A program made the translations under genes and the position numbers. Source: Andalucia godoyi (lineage: Eukaryota; Discoba; Jakobea; Jakobida; Andaluciidae). Taken from it: 26,623 bases of DNA. The notes below the pieces were generated by a model. That model worked only from the letters and a program-made list of their open reading frames with translations. It did not search any database and was not told the DNA's origin. Positions within the stretch are counted from its first letter, which is position 1; each line of letters begins with the position of its first letter. This document shows, in pieces, positions 1 to 9,200 of the stretch. Where the stretch lies: assembly GCA_009859145.1 (NCBI GenBank), contig VRVR01000035.1, positions 1 through 26,623 on the forward strand, written 5' to 3'.

Positions 1-235
1 AAGAACCCAATCTGGATGCATTGGTCTGTGTACTATGCATAACTCAACGGAATGCAATAGGTGACACCCTTCCTGTCTCTTCTTCGCGAGCGTGGTTAGT
101 GTCTCGCCGGGCAAGAAGAAGGCTCGGAGCACACGCATGGGATGTCCCCCGTGCCACATTCCATCACTAGATGCAGCGGTGAGGACAGATTCGTTGTTGA
201 AAAGTATACTGATAAAAAACGACTGTAGTCGGGAA

Positions 236-481
236 TTAGGTAATTAATATTTTACGTATAACTCCTAAACGGCGTCGTCCCCAAGAGAATTTCTTTTTGC
301 CAGATTGCTTGCCGTCCCCGACTCTACCAGTCCCGAGCACTATCTCAGAAAAGGTGCTGTTGACAATTTTCCGTATTTGTGCTGTGGACCATTTTCCGTA
401 TTCGTCGAAAGGATCGCAAAAGGTCGGCAGGGCCGAAGAAGCCAGCGCTGTCTGCTTCGGCATAGCCACACGCAGATTCAT
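236..481 (-). CDS. possible small gene, 81 aa, unknown function
   Basis: This is a short frame that starts with a true ATG at 481 and ends at 236. The product is basic, with no signal peptide and no membrane segment; a segment around residues 22-32 reads CDPFDEYGKWS and the C-terminal third is rich in Lys and Arg. What raises it above noise is a TATA-like element on the same strand 37-46 bp upstream of the ATG. The 14-15 bp unit ATTTTCCGTATT occurs twice inside it (about 368-381 and 391-403), so part of the frame comes from a local duplication. No family is recognised. It lies downstream of the secreted-protein gene on the same strand, with only about 90 bp between the two, and could equally be that gene's 3' UTR. 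Confidence 0.3.
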   Translation of the reverse strand: MNLRVAMPKQTALASSALPTFCDPFDEYGKWSTAQIRKIVNSTFSEIVLGTGRVGDGKQSGKKKFSWGRRRLGVIRKILIT

Positions 482-517
482 CAGCTGTCGGGACGATCGA
501 GTTGACGAATAAAAATA

Positions 518-527
518 CTTTATATCG
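518..527 (-). promoter_or_regulatory. TATA-like box
   Basis: On the minus strand this reads CGATATAAAG. It sits about 37 bp upstream of the ATG at 481. A near-identical element occurs near the right edge of the window. That it works as a core promoter is inference. Confidence 0.35.
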
Positions 528-572
528 CAGCGAGTGTCAACATGACATCAAAACGGAAGCTGGAGCCCATTC

Positions 573-1601
573 TCACAGCACACCGAAAAAGTGCAAGAAA
601 CTTCCAACGGGACCATGTCGACCGTCTTCATGATCCTGCTGATGCGCAAGCTCACGTGGGTGCTCTGCAGCGTGGCGAGAGTGCGGCTCATGCTCATGAG
701 GTCCGCGATTAGGGTGAAAAAACGGATGGACTTGTGATTGAATCCAGTGCGCCACAATTCGATCTGCTCCCTTGGGAATTTCGATACCAGTCTTTCCTTT
801 CTCTTCAACAATCTGTTTGGCCAAAACGTGGAACACCGGTATGCCAGCATGCCTACGCACCATATTCGACCACCGCCGACGATCGTCTTGCGGGTCATGA
901 TCTTGACTGTCCCCGGTGTTCGCATTCTCGTCATCAGCATAATCCCCAGACGGATCATGCGGACTATGTCCTCTCGGCTGACCGTGGTGACGACCGACAA
1001 AGTGCCATTCTCTGTCGGCATGCTTGTCAGGTGCATGATGAGAATCTGCTGCGATGGCAGCCAAAATATGAACCGCAGTGTCTTTGCCAAGAATAGAGAA
1101 CGTTACTCCGTTTTCAAAGTCTCCGTGAGGAACCTTCCATCCACCCGTTGTTCCATACACTTTTTCAACGAGCGATGCAACGTCGTGGGCTCCCGACACC
1201 GAGTCTCTGCATGCTCCCGGAATCGCCTTAAAGAGGGTCTTCATGAACTGATGAGACTGGCCCAAGACATGGCCCATGCCGCAAGACTCGTTCGAAAACA
1301 CCTTGCTCAGCAAGCGAACAGCCTCGTTCAAATGATCGAAATGCGCATTCCAGTCGCGTACAGCGGCCGACTTGTCTGTCTGTGCGAGACTGTACAAGGG
1401 ATCCGACAGCCGTTTCAAGTCTGAATTGCACGCATGTTTGGGATCGGCCGCAATCGAAGGCAGCGTGACCATACTGGTTTCCAAAATGCTGTTGTGCAAT
1501 TCGACAAGGGTCACAAACTCTTCTGTGCATTGTTCAAGCGTTGCGGACGCTGTCACTGCAATGACAGCAACGACAAGCAATATCGAAAGTTTCCTGTGCA
1601 T
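573..1601 (-). CDS. secreted protein, four-Cys N-terminal domain and His/Asp-rich tail
   Basis: A 342-aa protein of unknown function. Residues 1-20 form a clear signal peptide (basic start, hydrophobic core, ASA before the likely cleavage site). The predicted helical domain at about 21-150 has four cysteines (C25, C58, C107, C131), enough for two disulfides, and an N-glycosylation sequon at N104. From about 185 onward the chain is dominated by His and Asp (HH, HEHEPH and similar clusters), which could bind metal ions; that is inference. The ATG at 1601 is the first in frame and follows a pyrimidine-rich leader on the sense strand. A second minus-strand frame (548-1090) stays open across the His-rich half. 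A frameshift or a missed intron there would change the C-terminus, so that half is less certain than the signal peptide and Cys domain. Confidence 0.7.
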   Translation of the reverse strand: MHRKLSILLVVAVIAVTASATLEQCTEEFVTLVELHNSILETSMVTLPSIAADPKHACNSDLKRLSDPLYSLAQTDKSAAVRDWNAHFDHLNEAVRLLSKVFSNESCGMGHVLGQSHQFMKTLFKAIPGACRDSVSGAHDVASLVEKVYGTTGGWKVPHGDFENGVTFSILGKDTAVHILAAIAADSHHAPDKHADREWHFVGRHHGQPRGHSPHDPSGDYADDENANTGDSQDHDPQDDRRRWSNMVRRHAGIPVFHVLAKQIVEEKGKTGIEIPKGADRIVAHWIQSQVHPFFHPNRGPHEHEPHSRHAAEHPRELAHQQDHEDGRHGPVGSFLHFFGVL

Positions 1602-1633
1602 GATTACTTAGTTGTTTTGCACAGATAAAGACG

Positions 1634-1702
1634 CAGAGGAAGGGAAGGAGGAGAAGAAGAAGAAGGAAAAGAAGGAAAAGACAAAGAAGAAGAAGAAAGG
1701 CA
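1634..1702. repeat. purine (GAA/GGA) tract
   Basis: An almost pure purine run on the plus strand, rich in GAA. It lies directly upstream of the secreted-protein gene, so on that gene's sense strand it is a pyrimidine tract. The rest of the gap to the next gene (1703-2066) shows no convincing gene. Confidence 0.8.
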
Positions 1703-1991
1703 GAGAAGTGATCCGGGATTGTCGGGAATTTTGCCGCTAACTTCTCAATCAGTTGATTCGGACCCTGGATGGCCGAGCTACAGCTGAGACGCTGAGAATC
1801 ATGGCAGCTTTTAATCTGCTGTAATGCTAGCAGGTATTCTTGGCCTGATTTTGCTCATACAACAGCGATGGTTGGTGAATCGCGAGATTTTGCAAATTTA
1901 ACGATGATTGCGGAAATGCACCGTTGCCGACATTGTTTCTTTCGTCGCTATCCTTGGTGTTTTCCGTCTTGTACTTTTCCTGTAGAAAATA

Positions 1992-2052
1992 GCAACACAA
2001 CAACAACAACAACAACAACAGCAATAACAACAATAATAATAATAATAGTATA
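1992..2052. repeat. (CAA)n/(AAT)n microsatellite
   Basis: A run of CAA units grading into AAT units, ending about 15 bp before the start codon of the pentaspan gene, presumably in its 5' UTR. It produces poly-Leu or poly-Thr in shadow frames; those are not genes. Confidence 0.85.
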
Positions 2053-2066
2053 ATCAAGGAACTTGG

Positions 2067-3632
2067 ATGACAAACTCGGATAGAAGGTTTCCGAATGCGC
2101 CAGGATTGGATCTGGAACTGAAGCCCTGCTCGACGGCGTTTGATCCATCGGATCCGAAATACATCCAGTCGCTCATATTATTGGTTATTGCGGGAGTGTT
2201 CGTGGGCATACTATTCTTGCTTGCTGGTATTGTGTTTTGCATCTTGCGGTTCGTGAACAATTCTTGCGGAGGACGGCGAGCGGACTCTCGCGGTTATCCA
2301 GTGCAGCAAATCATGATGTGCAAAGTGTGTCTGACAGTTGTGTTCGTGACGGTTGTGTCTGCCGCATTGGCTTCGTATGTTGCAAACGATCAGTTCTCTT
2401 CTGCTATCAACGAGTTCTTCGCAAAGGCAACTGCATATGCAAACAGGGTTGCGAATGTCGGCCAGAACGCCGTGACCGTCATGCAGGGCGTCAGTTATCC
2501 TTTCCCACAAAAAGCAACGGCAATTGAAACGGCGGAGACCTTGCGTTCAATCTTTAATTCCGTCAAGGCGAATGCTGATAATGCTGCGGGCCGTGCGGCT
2601 GGGATAACCGCATTTCGATGGCTTGTCTTGTTCTTCACCAATGAACTGGCAGTTGTTGCTGTCTCTGTGGGCATTACGAGCGTCATCTACCGTCGCGGAA
2701 TACCCGCGCTTCTTATGGCGCTTCTGAGCATGTTTGTGCTGTTTCTACTCTGGACTGTGTGGGCGATCCATTTCCCATTTGGAATTTTGGTCAACGATGC
2801 ATGCATGGAAGTTGACAAGTTCGCTCACGACGGTGGCACAGATGTCGGCGGCCTCTCTTATTTTCTCTCGTGCATTCGAAACAGCGATACAACCGACTCT
2901 CTACAAACCAGCTTTGCGTCCATCCAAGCAGGCCTGCAGCAAGCACAGACGCAACTGCAAAATCTGGATCAGTTCAGCCAGGATGTGCAGAACATGGTCC
3001 CGCAAACCCCTGATTTTTCAAACTATGGAATATTGGATGACACCCTGAGACAGGTGAATGTGAACATAACCGATCTCAACAATGCAGTTCAAAGAAATAC
3101 ATCACTCTCACCGGAACTGAGAGCCCAGATCAGTGAAATCCAAATGACAGTTTCTGCTGTGTGCGTGCTGAATCAAGAAATCCTGCAATTGGTGAACTGC
3201 AACACATTGAGGGAGTTGTACAGGTCGCTAAAGGGGTCCCTGTGTTCCAAACTGCTGGATTCATTGGTTGTAATCACGTCCACTGTGTATGTGATGATCA
3301 TCGCCCTCAGTGTGGGAGTGGTTGTGGGCATCAAATCTCAAAAGCGATTAGAGAGGACGAACATCGCGAAGCCGTATGTGTGCCCGCTACCAAATTGTGA
3401 CCGCGGGTTCCGTTTCCGGTCGTCGTACATCGTTCATTTGAGACTGTGCAAGAAGAAGAAGTCCTTTATTGGCGTGGGATTTGATTTCATCTCAAGACCG
3501 TTCGTGCTGCACATGAATCGTGGTCTCAGACCGTACCCGAAGATGGACGTCGCACAAGTCGTTAGCGCCGTTCAACAACGAGGCATTGAAGTACAAGTGG
3601 AAGCATCTGGCGCCCCTCATCTTGATTCGTGA
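2067..3632 (+). CDS. pentaspan membrane protein (prominin/tweety-like) with cytosolic C2HC zinc finger
   Basis: A 521-aa protein with five hydrophobic segments at about 35-60, 83-104, 183-208, 214-236 and 398-421. The spacing (short loop, large loop 105-182, short loop, large loop 237-397, tail) matches the pentaspan plan of the prominin and tweety families. The second large loop has several cysteines, sequons (e.g. N333, N344) and coiled-coil-like heptads near 280-310. The tail carries a finger-like motif C439-x4-C444-x12-H457-x3-C461 with the conserved Phe of C2H2 fingers, followed by a Lys cluster. Family membership rests on topology, not on a diagnostic motif. A finger on a pentaspan tail is not something I know from either family. 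The ATG at 2067 is the first in frame. The stop is 45 bp from the convergent FAM91 stop. Confidence 0.72.
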   Translation: MTNSDRRFPNAPGLDLELKPCSTAFDPSDPKYIQSLILLVIAGVFVGILFLLAGIVFCILRFVNNSCGGRRADSRGYPVQQIMMCKVCLTVVFVTVVSAALASYVANDQFSSAINEFFAKATAYANRVANVGQNAVTVMQGVSYPFPQKATAIETAETLRSIFNSVKANADNAAGRAAGITAFRWLVLFFTNELAVVAVSVGITSVIYRRGIPALLMALLSMFVLFLLWTVWAIHFPFGILVNDACMEVDKFAHDGGTDVGGLSYFLSCIRNSDTTDSLQTSFASIQAGLQQAQTQLQNLDQFSQDVQNMVPQTPDFSNYGILDDTLRQVNVNITDLNNAVQRNTSLSPELRAQISEIQMTVSAVCVLNQEILQLVNCNTLRELYRSLKGSLCSKLLDSLVVITSTVYVMIIALSVGVVVGIKSQKRLERTNIAKPYVCPLPNCDRGFRFRSSYIVHLRLCKKKKSFIGVGFDFISRPFVLHMNRGLRPYPKMDVAQVVSAVQQRGIEVQVEASGAPHLDS

Positions 3633-3677
3633 GAATCCGTGAGCTCGGTACATCGTATTCTTTCCCACCTTCTTCTG

Positions 3678-5840
3678 TCATCCTCGCTGCAGGATTTGGA
3701 ATGGCTTGTGTACATTTCCAGACAAATCTCCTCCGAGGGTCGTCACGAAACTTCCAAATGATTGTTCAAGCATCGACATTTCTTTTTCGTGAACGCTGAT
3801 GTTTTCCGGGGAGAAAAAGTCGGCGTGACTTCCAATGACACCGGAGCAGACACCACTGTTCAGGTTTGCGGTGTGCAGCGGCAGACCAAACTGAACACTC
3901 ATTACGGTGTGCTTCGTGGATCCCCACGATGCATATGCGACATAACCAAAAGACGACGTTATTGGACTCTGAAGGGCGGCGGTCAATTCGTCAACTGTCC
4001 CGCCCCCCATCCATTCTTCTGTAGGCGTCGGGTACGCGAGAATTGCGGATCTGCTCAGGGCGTCGTTGAGCCAATGCAGGCACGAATTTCGCGGGACATG
4101 TGTCGGCTCCGCAGACGACATGAACGGTAAAATGCAAATTCGATTCGTGGCGATCGTCCAGTCATCCGTCGTATCAAACACAGTCGGCACACGTGAAAGG
4201 ACGGTCCCGTGGGGAATAACAAGGAAAGGTGGACAACAACCACCCCGCGAGACGAGGAGCGACCACAAGTATAGCCGGGACCATGCGGTATCCCATAGGG
4301 GTATCGGGGAGCCAAAATAATGTGACAGTCGCCTTGTGATCTTCATCATGCTGCCGAGAGGAGCAGTTGGAATCAAGACATCGTAGTGATCCTCAAGAAG
4401 GCGCATCATAATGGAAGGCTCCAATTGAGATACGGACTCTGCTCGCACCATATCGAGATGGACGTGGGGAAGAGCAGTCAAAAACCGCAGAGACTTGGCG
4501 AGAAGCGACGCGTGCTCTGCGAACTTTCGTGCTTCCCCTTCCATCTCAAACGATGGTTCTTGAGTGGCATCCAAGACCGATAACAGAGGCGTTAATTTTT
4601 CGTGGGTAAGCTTCCCTGCTTCGTAAAGTGTCACCGATAATTCCTTGAGAGCCTTTGAATACGAACCCGCCATCAATTCGGCTGCAAGCTCAGCAGAAAA
4701 CAGGAAGCCAATGCGAATCACAGAAGCATCCGATTTCTCCTCTTCCAGAAGTTCCTCAAACTCATTGGCACCAGATGCCAAGGATTCTTGCTCGGAAGAC
4801 GGTTGCTCGGCAGTGAAGCTGTCGAACGGAGTGGTTGCGGAAGCAATTTGGGCGGGGGGAACCGTCTGTGCGTCCGTCGTCGTCGTCGTCGGCTGCGGAC
4901 CGGACCGGTGCACTTTTGATGATTCAACTTTCTTCACAAGCAACCCCAACTGGCAGCACAAAGCAAACGCCGCCTCAATGAATTCATAGTCAACATCCAA
5001 CATTTGGGCGATTTGCTGTGGAGTGGATCGCTCATCCAGTGACACCAAGATGTCATACAGCAATTTTTCGAACGGATCCGTGACATTGATGGAGCGGTTC
5101 ATCACAAAACCACTCATGGGAGGAATTAGAAACGTTTCACCCTGCAATATCTGGACCGTGAAGTAGACTGCATCCGCAACGATCAGCGAGTCGAGCGTAG
5201 ATCCCGACAGCGTTTGGTTGAATGGATCCTCGAATTCCAACAGAACTGCGGGATTCTTGAAGTTTTCCTGCATCTGACTGGGAACATTTTGGATGACAAC
5301 ATGTTGCTTCATGTATGGCTTGATCGAGGCAATGAGATTGTCAAGATGGGGAGTCTTTGGCAGGATTTGAGATACGACTTGCGACTTGTTGACCTTCCAC
5401 ATAAACCTCTTTGCCCTGCATTCATTCATGGAGTCAATGAACTCGTTGCGTCCCACGCCAACCCAGCGAAGGGCATCCACTGCAGAGAAGTTCGGGAGCG
5501 AGTCGTACGGCTGTTCGTTCTTCATCAACTCCGCGAGCATGTCTCGATAGTACGAAAATGGCGTAATGAGAAGTGCATCAATTACGATGGAAGCATGCTC
5601 GTAAGGAAACACCCTGAGATTTTGCTTCAAGTATAGAGTCAGCTGCTTGTAATACGCGAGCTTGTTGTTCGGAAACGCAGTGATCGAACCGAGAGATCCA
5701 TATGCCTTTCGATACTGATACGAATGCTCAAGAAGCCGTCGGTGATACACATCCTGATTGTTGCCGAGGACGTGACACACAGATGGCGGAAGATCCTCGT
5801 ACCTCGTCTCCTTCTTAAGATGCGAAAGCAGTTCGTCCAT
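3678..5840 (-). CDS. FAM91 family protein
   Basis: A 720-aa protein close to FAM91A1-type proteins in both halves. The N-terminal domain (about 1-310) has the family's linked blocks: LPPSVCHVLGNNQDVYHRR, LLITPFSYYRDML, YDSLPNFSAVDALRWVGVGRN and PPMSGFVMNRS. The C-terminal domain (about 375-720) begins with IRIGFLFSAELAAELMAGSY, the counterpart of the FAM91 C-terminal start. The linker at about 315-370 is Thr/Ser/Gln-rich and lineage-specific. In animals FAM91A1 belongs to the WDR11 complex and binds TBC1D23, helping capture endosome-derived vesicles at the trans-Golgi; the same role here is inferred from family membership. The frame is open upstream to 5951, but that start is TTG and the extra residues read through an A-rich/CAA leader; the first ATG is at 5840. 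Confidence 0.94.
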   Translation of the reverse strand: MDELLSHLKKETRYEDLPPSVCHVLGNNQDVYHRRLLEHSYQYRKAYGSLGSITAFPNNKLAYYKQLTLYLKQNLRVFPYEHASIVIDALLITPFSYYRDMLAELMKNEQPYDSLPNFSAVDALRWVGVGRNEFIDSMNECRAKRFMWKVNKSQVVSQILPKTPHLDNLIASIKPYMKQHVVIQNVPSQMQENFKNPAVLLEFEDPFNQTLSGSTLDSLIVADAVYFTVQILQGETFLIPPMSGFVMNRSINVTDPFEKLLYDILVSLDERSTPQQIAQMLDVDYEFIEAAFALCCQLGLLVKKVESSKVHRSGPQPTTTTTDAQTVPPAQIASATTPFDSFTAEQPSSEQESLASGANEFEELLEEEKSDASVIRIGFLFSAELAAELMAGSYSKALKELSVTLYEAGKLTHEKLTPLLSVLDATQEPSFEMEGEARKFAEHASLLAKSLRFLTALPHVHLDMVRAESVSQLEPSIMMRLLEDHYDVLIPTAPLGSMMKITRRLSHYFGSPIPLWDTAWSRLYLWSLLVSRGGCCPPFLVIPHGTVLSRVPTVFDTTDDWTIATNRICILPFMSSAEPTHVPRNSCLHWLNDALSRSAILAYPTPTEEWMGGGTVDELTAALQSPITSSFGYVAYASWGSTKHTVMSVQFGLPLHTANLNSGVCSGVIGSHADFFSPENISVHEKEMSMLEQSFGSFVTTLGGDLSGNVHKPFQILQRG

Positions 5841-6214
5841 GTTCGATGTCTTTCTTCTGTGTTTGCTGGTTGTTGTTGTTGTTGCTGTTTTTTTTTTTTC
5901 AAATCCTGCAAATGACAAAGGTATCACTAATAAAATACGTAAACTACTCAATGTCCGGTTCGGGATTGAGAATTCGGGAAAGTGCAGTTCTGGTTCACGT
6001 AGCCCAAATTTGCAGTCAAGTCAAAACTTTTCATAATGTTCCAAACAAGCGTTTTATTTTATCTTTTACGCACGCTGGGAGCGGACCCAAGAAAGAGAGA
6101 AGGGAAGGGGGAAATAAGAATTCTTTTTTTTTAAATTTGTTTTCATTCTGAACGTCAGAGCGAGCACCAACGGCGGCTGGCAGTAGAGAGATGACTTGCG
6201 ATCGCATAGCAAGG
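5841..6214. other. intergenic, FAM91 upstream region
   Basis: A 374-bp gap between the FAM91 start and the stop of the next minus-strand gene. It holds a GTT repeat and a T-run near 5868-5901 (CAA and A-run on the FAM91 sense strand), a T8-9 run near 6124, and no convincing gene. The CAA/A-rich leader resembles that of the pentaspan gene. Confidence 0.6.
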
Positions 6215-9200
6215 TCACCAAACCTGCAGAGTCCATCGCAAAATCAGCGCAACGGCAATGTAAAATGCAAAAATAATAGTCATAAGCAAGTAGAAATCGA
6301 GGGTGAGAGTGGCGAGAAAGTACGCACCGACGGAGAATGCAGCCAAGAGTGCAAATGAAAGCAGCGTACTTTCGGGATCCTTGGAAAATACCGACTTCTT
6401 GGACAAGAATTCGTTTGAAATCACTGCTTCTTCTTCTTTCCAATATTCGTTTTGACTATCCCAGTTCAGCAAGGTCCAACACGACTTCTGTTCGTCCAAA
6501 AGCAGGCCATGCAAGCCAATGTGTCGAGGCTGCATTCTCAAATATTCCACTTCGTCGACTTCCGGAATCTGCGGGTCTTGCTTGGAGTCGAGAGACACAT
6601 GTCGCCCATCAACAATCACAGGAACGCGCAAGACATTCTTCACTTGGACGCCGTCTCCGCTGCGTGGTATCAAATACACAATCGCGTAAAGCACGGATAT
6701 TTGACGAAGAAGGATTTGAGTGAACCGCAGAATCGGATAGAGAACAACTAAAAGCCAGCCCATTCGTAAATCAGCTCGATGCCTCCAGAGCCATACGTCG
6801 ATGAGTGCCAGAAGGAAGATTTGGACACAGTACATGATTGCAAGATTGACAAGAAACTCCTGGGTGTAAGCGTAGCTGGAGAAAACAATCGCAAGCATCG
6901 GAATGCGCAAAAAGTCAAGCATGATATCCAGCAGATCGCGCAAAATAAAGAACTTCAAAATGAACACATTTCGATTCCAGACGAATAAGAGAATGGAGAG
7001 CGCCTGAAAAACGTACTTGTAAGCAGCCTCAGTTTCCGAGACCAATTCTGCAAAAAATGACGGTCTCTTGTACTTGCAACCATGCGACTGGCACTTCAGC
7101 GGGCCGAGAATTGTGCGAAGCACCAAACTTGGCTGCTGCGCTCGAGCGATCTTGTTTTGGACAGGGCAACATACTAAATGGGATGTTTGCAGAACAGGTA
7201 TGGGAACATTCCCGACTTCCTTGATCCGTTTTGCAAGATGTCGTAAATGTAGAATCATACCCAGCTGCCGATGCTCTCCAATTTGACCGCCGTTGTGCTC
7301 CTCCAACGTGGACAGAAGATCATTTCGAAGCCACAATGAAATCTGTTCCGAAGGCCAGTACACGGATCCGAGGCGAGATTGCAAGATATTCGACGCATTC
7401 TTGAGCTTCTGCGTCGTGTCTTCCCATACAGAAGCCAAATTTAAAGAACAATGCGGATTTCGAACATGAGCAGACCGCAATGAAAATGAAAGGCAAGACA
7501 CATTCGAATCTTCGCGGAACCAATTCACAGGGATGAACAACTCTCGCGGCACTGTCAGATAGTCTGAAACCAACATTACGTGCTCGGACCGGCATTTGGA
7601 AATAAGACACAGGTGCGTAGCCAGCATTCTTGAGGAAGATCCAACCCACGCGTACTCGACTTCTCCATCTGCAGCTCTCTGCTGATCTGAATTGACGGAA
7701 TAGTAATAGTTGGTGACATGGTGGCACATCTTGTAAATGCGGGAGTCTGGACGACCTTCCCGCGTAAAAGGAGCGGAGGCAGGAAGGCCGTAATGCAGAA
7801 CAACAATCTGATTCGGACGAAACATCTCCAGCAAATGCTTCAAAGTGGTACTGAGCACTTCTGGATTCGCTCCTTCCGTCGCCACGATGACAGAAACTGT
7901 TTGCAACAATTCCTCGCGAAACATGTAATAATCCGTATCATCTTCAACATCCCACTGAAGAGGAGGATCTGGATATTTGACAAACATGAACGACAAAAAC
8001 ATGAGAATTGCGTTCAAGGAACTTGCAGAAAACAATATCCACGAAAAGTAATGTCGGAAGATCATCCGGAAGACTCCACAAAAGTTGCAGCGATCGCAAG
8101 AGGGATGCTTGCAAATACACTGGCTACCCGGTTGATCCGGTGCACTGCACGACAGATCGCTGTCATCGCACGTGCATCCAAGAGAAAACAAGCCGCAAGA
8201 CCTCTCGCAAGGCTGCAGTATTGCATTTTGAAACAAAGAAGGATTGAATTCGAGAGAATGTGCTTCCAGCACAAACATCTGGGCTGGTGGAGAACAAGAC
8301 GAATTAAGGAAACAATACACGATGAGGAACACTGCAAGAAAATACAAAAGCAGAAGAAACACGATGCTTCCAATCTTCTCAAACCTATTCTTCCTCAATA
8401 ATGCCATTTCGGAATCGATTCTGGTCATGACTTTTGAGTTTCGGCCAAGAACCATAGCTGGAGCTTCGTTCTCATCGCTAACTGGTGTCTTTTCCAGCTT
8501 CCCTTCATACACCGGGCGCCGCCGTCGCAGCCGAGGAGACAACGTGATCTCGACGGGCTCTTCCGGGAGCTCAGCTCGGGAGAACAATGCAGGCTCCAGA
8601 AGTCGCTCTTGGATCATTTGCACATGTTGATTCAGAAATTCCACCTGTCCTGCCCGAGAGAGTCTCCGGCGAGCGGTGAAGTGCCGAAACAGCTTCCATT
8701 GCCGAAGAATATCGGCTTCGGCAGTGTACAGCGTCCCGAGAGCGAAATATTGACACACAATGTCCAGCGACTGCGCACAAAGATCGGAGGCAATGTCGAA
8801 ATCATTGGAAGATGCATAAAATTCTGCAAGCATGTTCATCACAGGCACGATTTGGGGATACTTCACCAGTTTGTCCTCTGGTCGATGGCGCTCGTCCGAC
8901 GTGAATGTGTCGTATTCTGCATACAGATACATGAATGCTGTCGTGTCTGTGGAGAGTTCGTCAGTGACAATGGTGCGGTCCATCTCGGAGATCAAGCCAT
9001 CCACAATGCCGCGGACGTCGGCCTCAATCACTTTTTTGATATGGCTCTCGGATTTGTGCAGCTTCAGCAGGTCAGCGCGCACTTGCGCCCAGTCGACGGC
9101 GAGGATCAGATCCAGCGAAATTCGCGGAACAATACGCTTTTTTGAAGCGTCATAATGATACTCGTAAAGACTGGAATAATGAGAGTCCCACTGGGGAAAC

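Noticed and set aside
548-1090. 180-codon minus-strand frame overlapping the secreted-protein gene
   Set aside because: It starts at an internal position and has odd Met/Arg-rich composition, while the 573-1601 frame has a signal peptide and ATG. Kept only as a caveat.
738-1424. 228-codon plus-strand frame
   Set aside because: Antisense to the secreted-protein gene and without protein-like domain pattern; a shadow.
5841-5951. N-terminal extension of FAM91 by 37 codons
   Set aside because: Begins with TTG and translates an A-rich/CAA leader; family similarity begins only shortly after the ATG at 5840.
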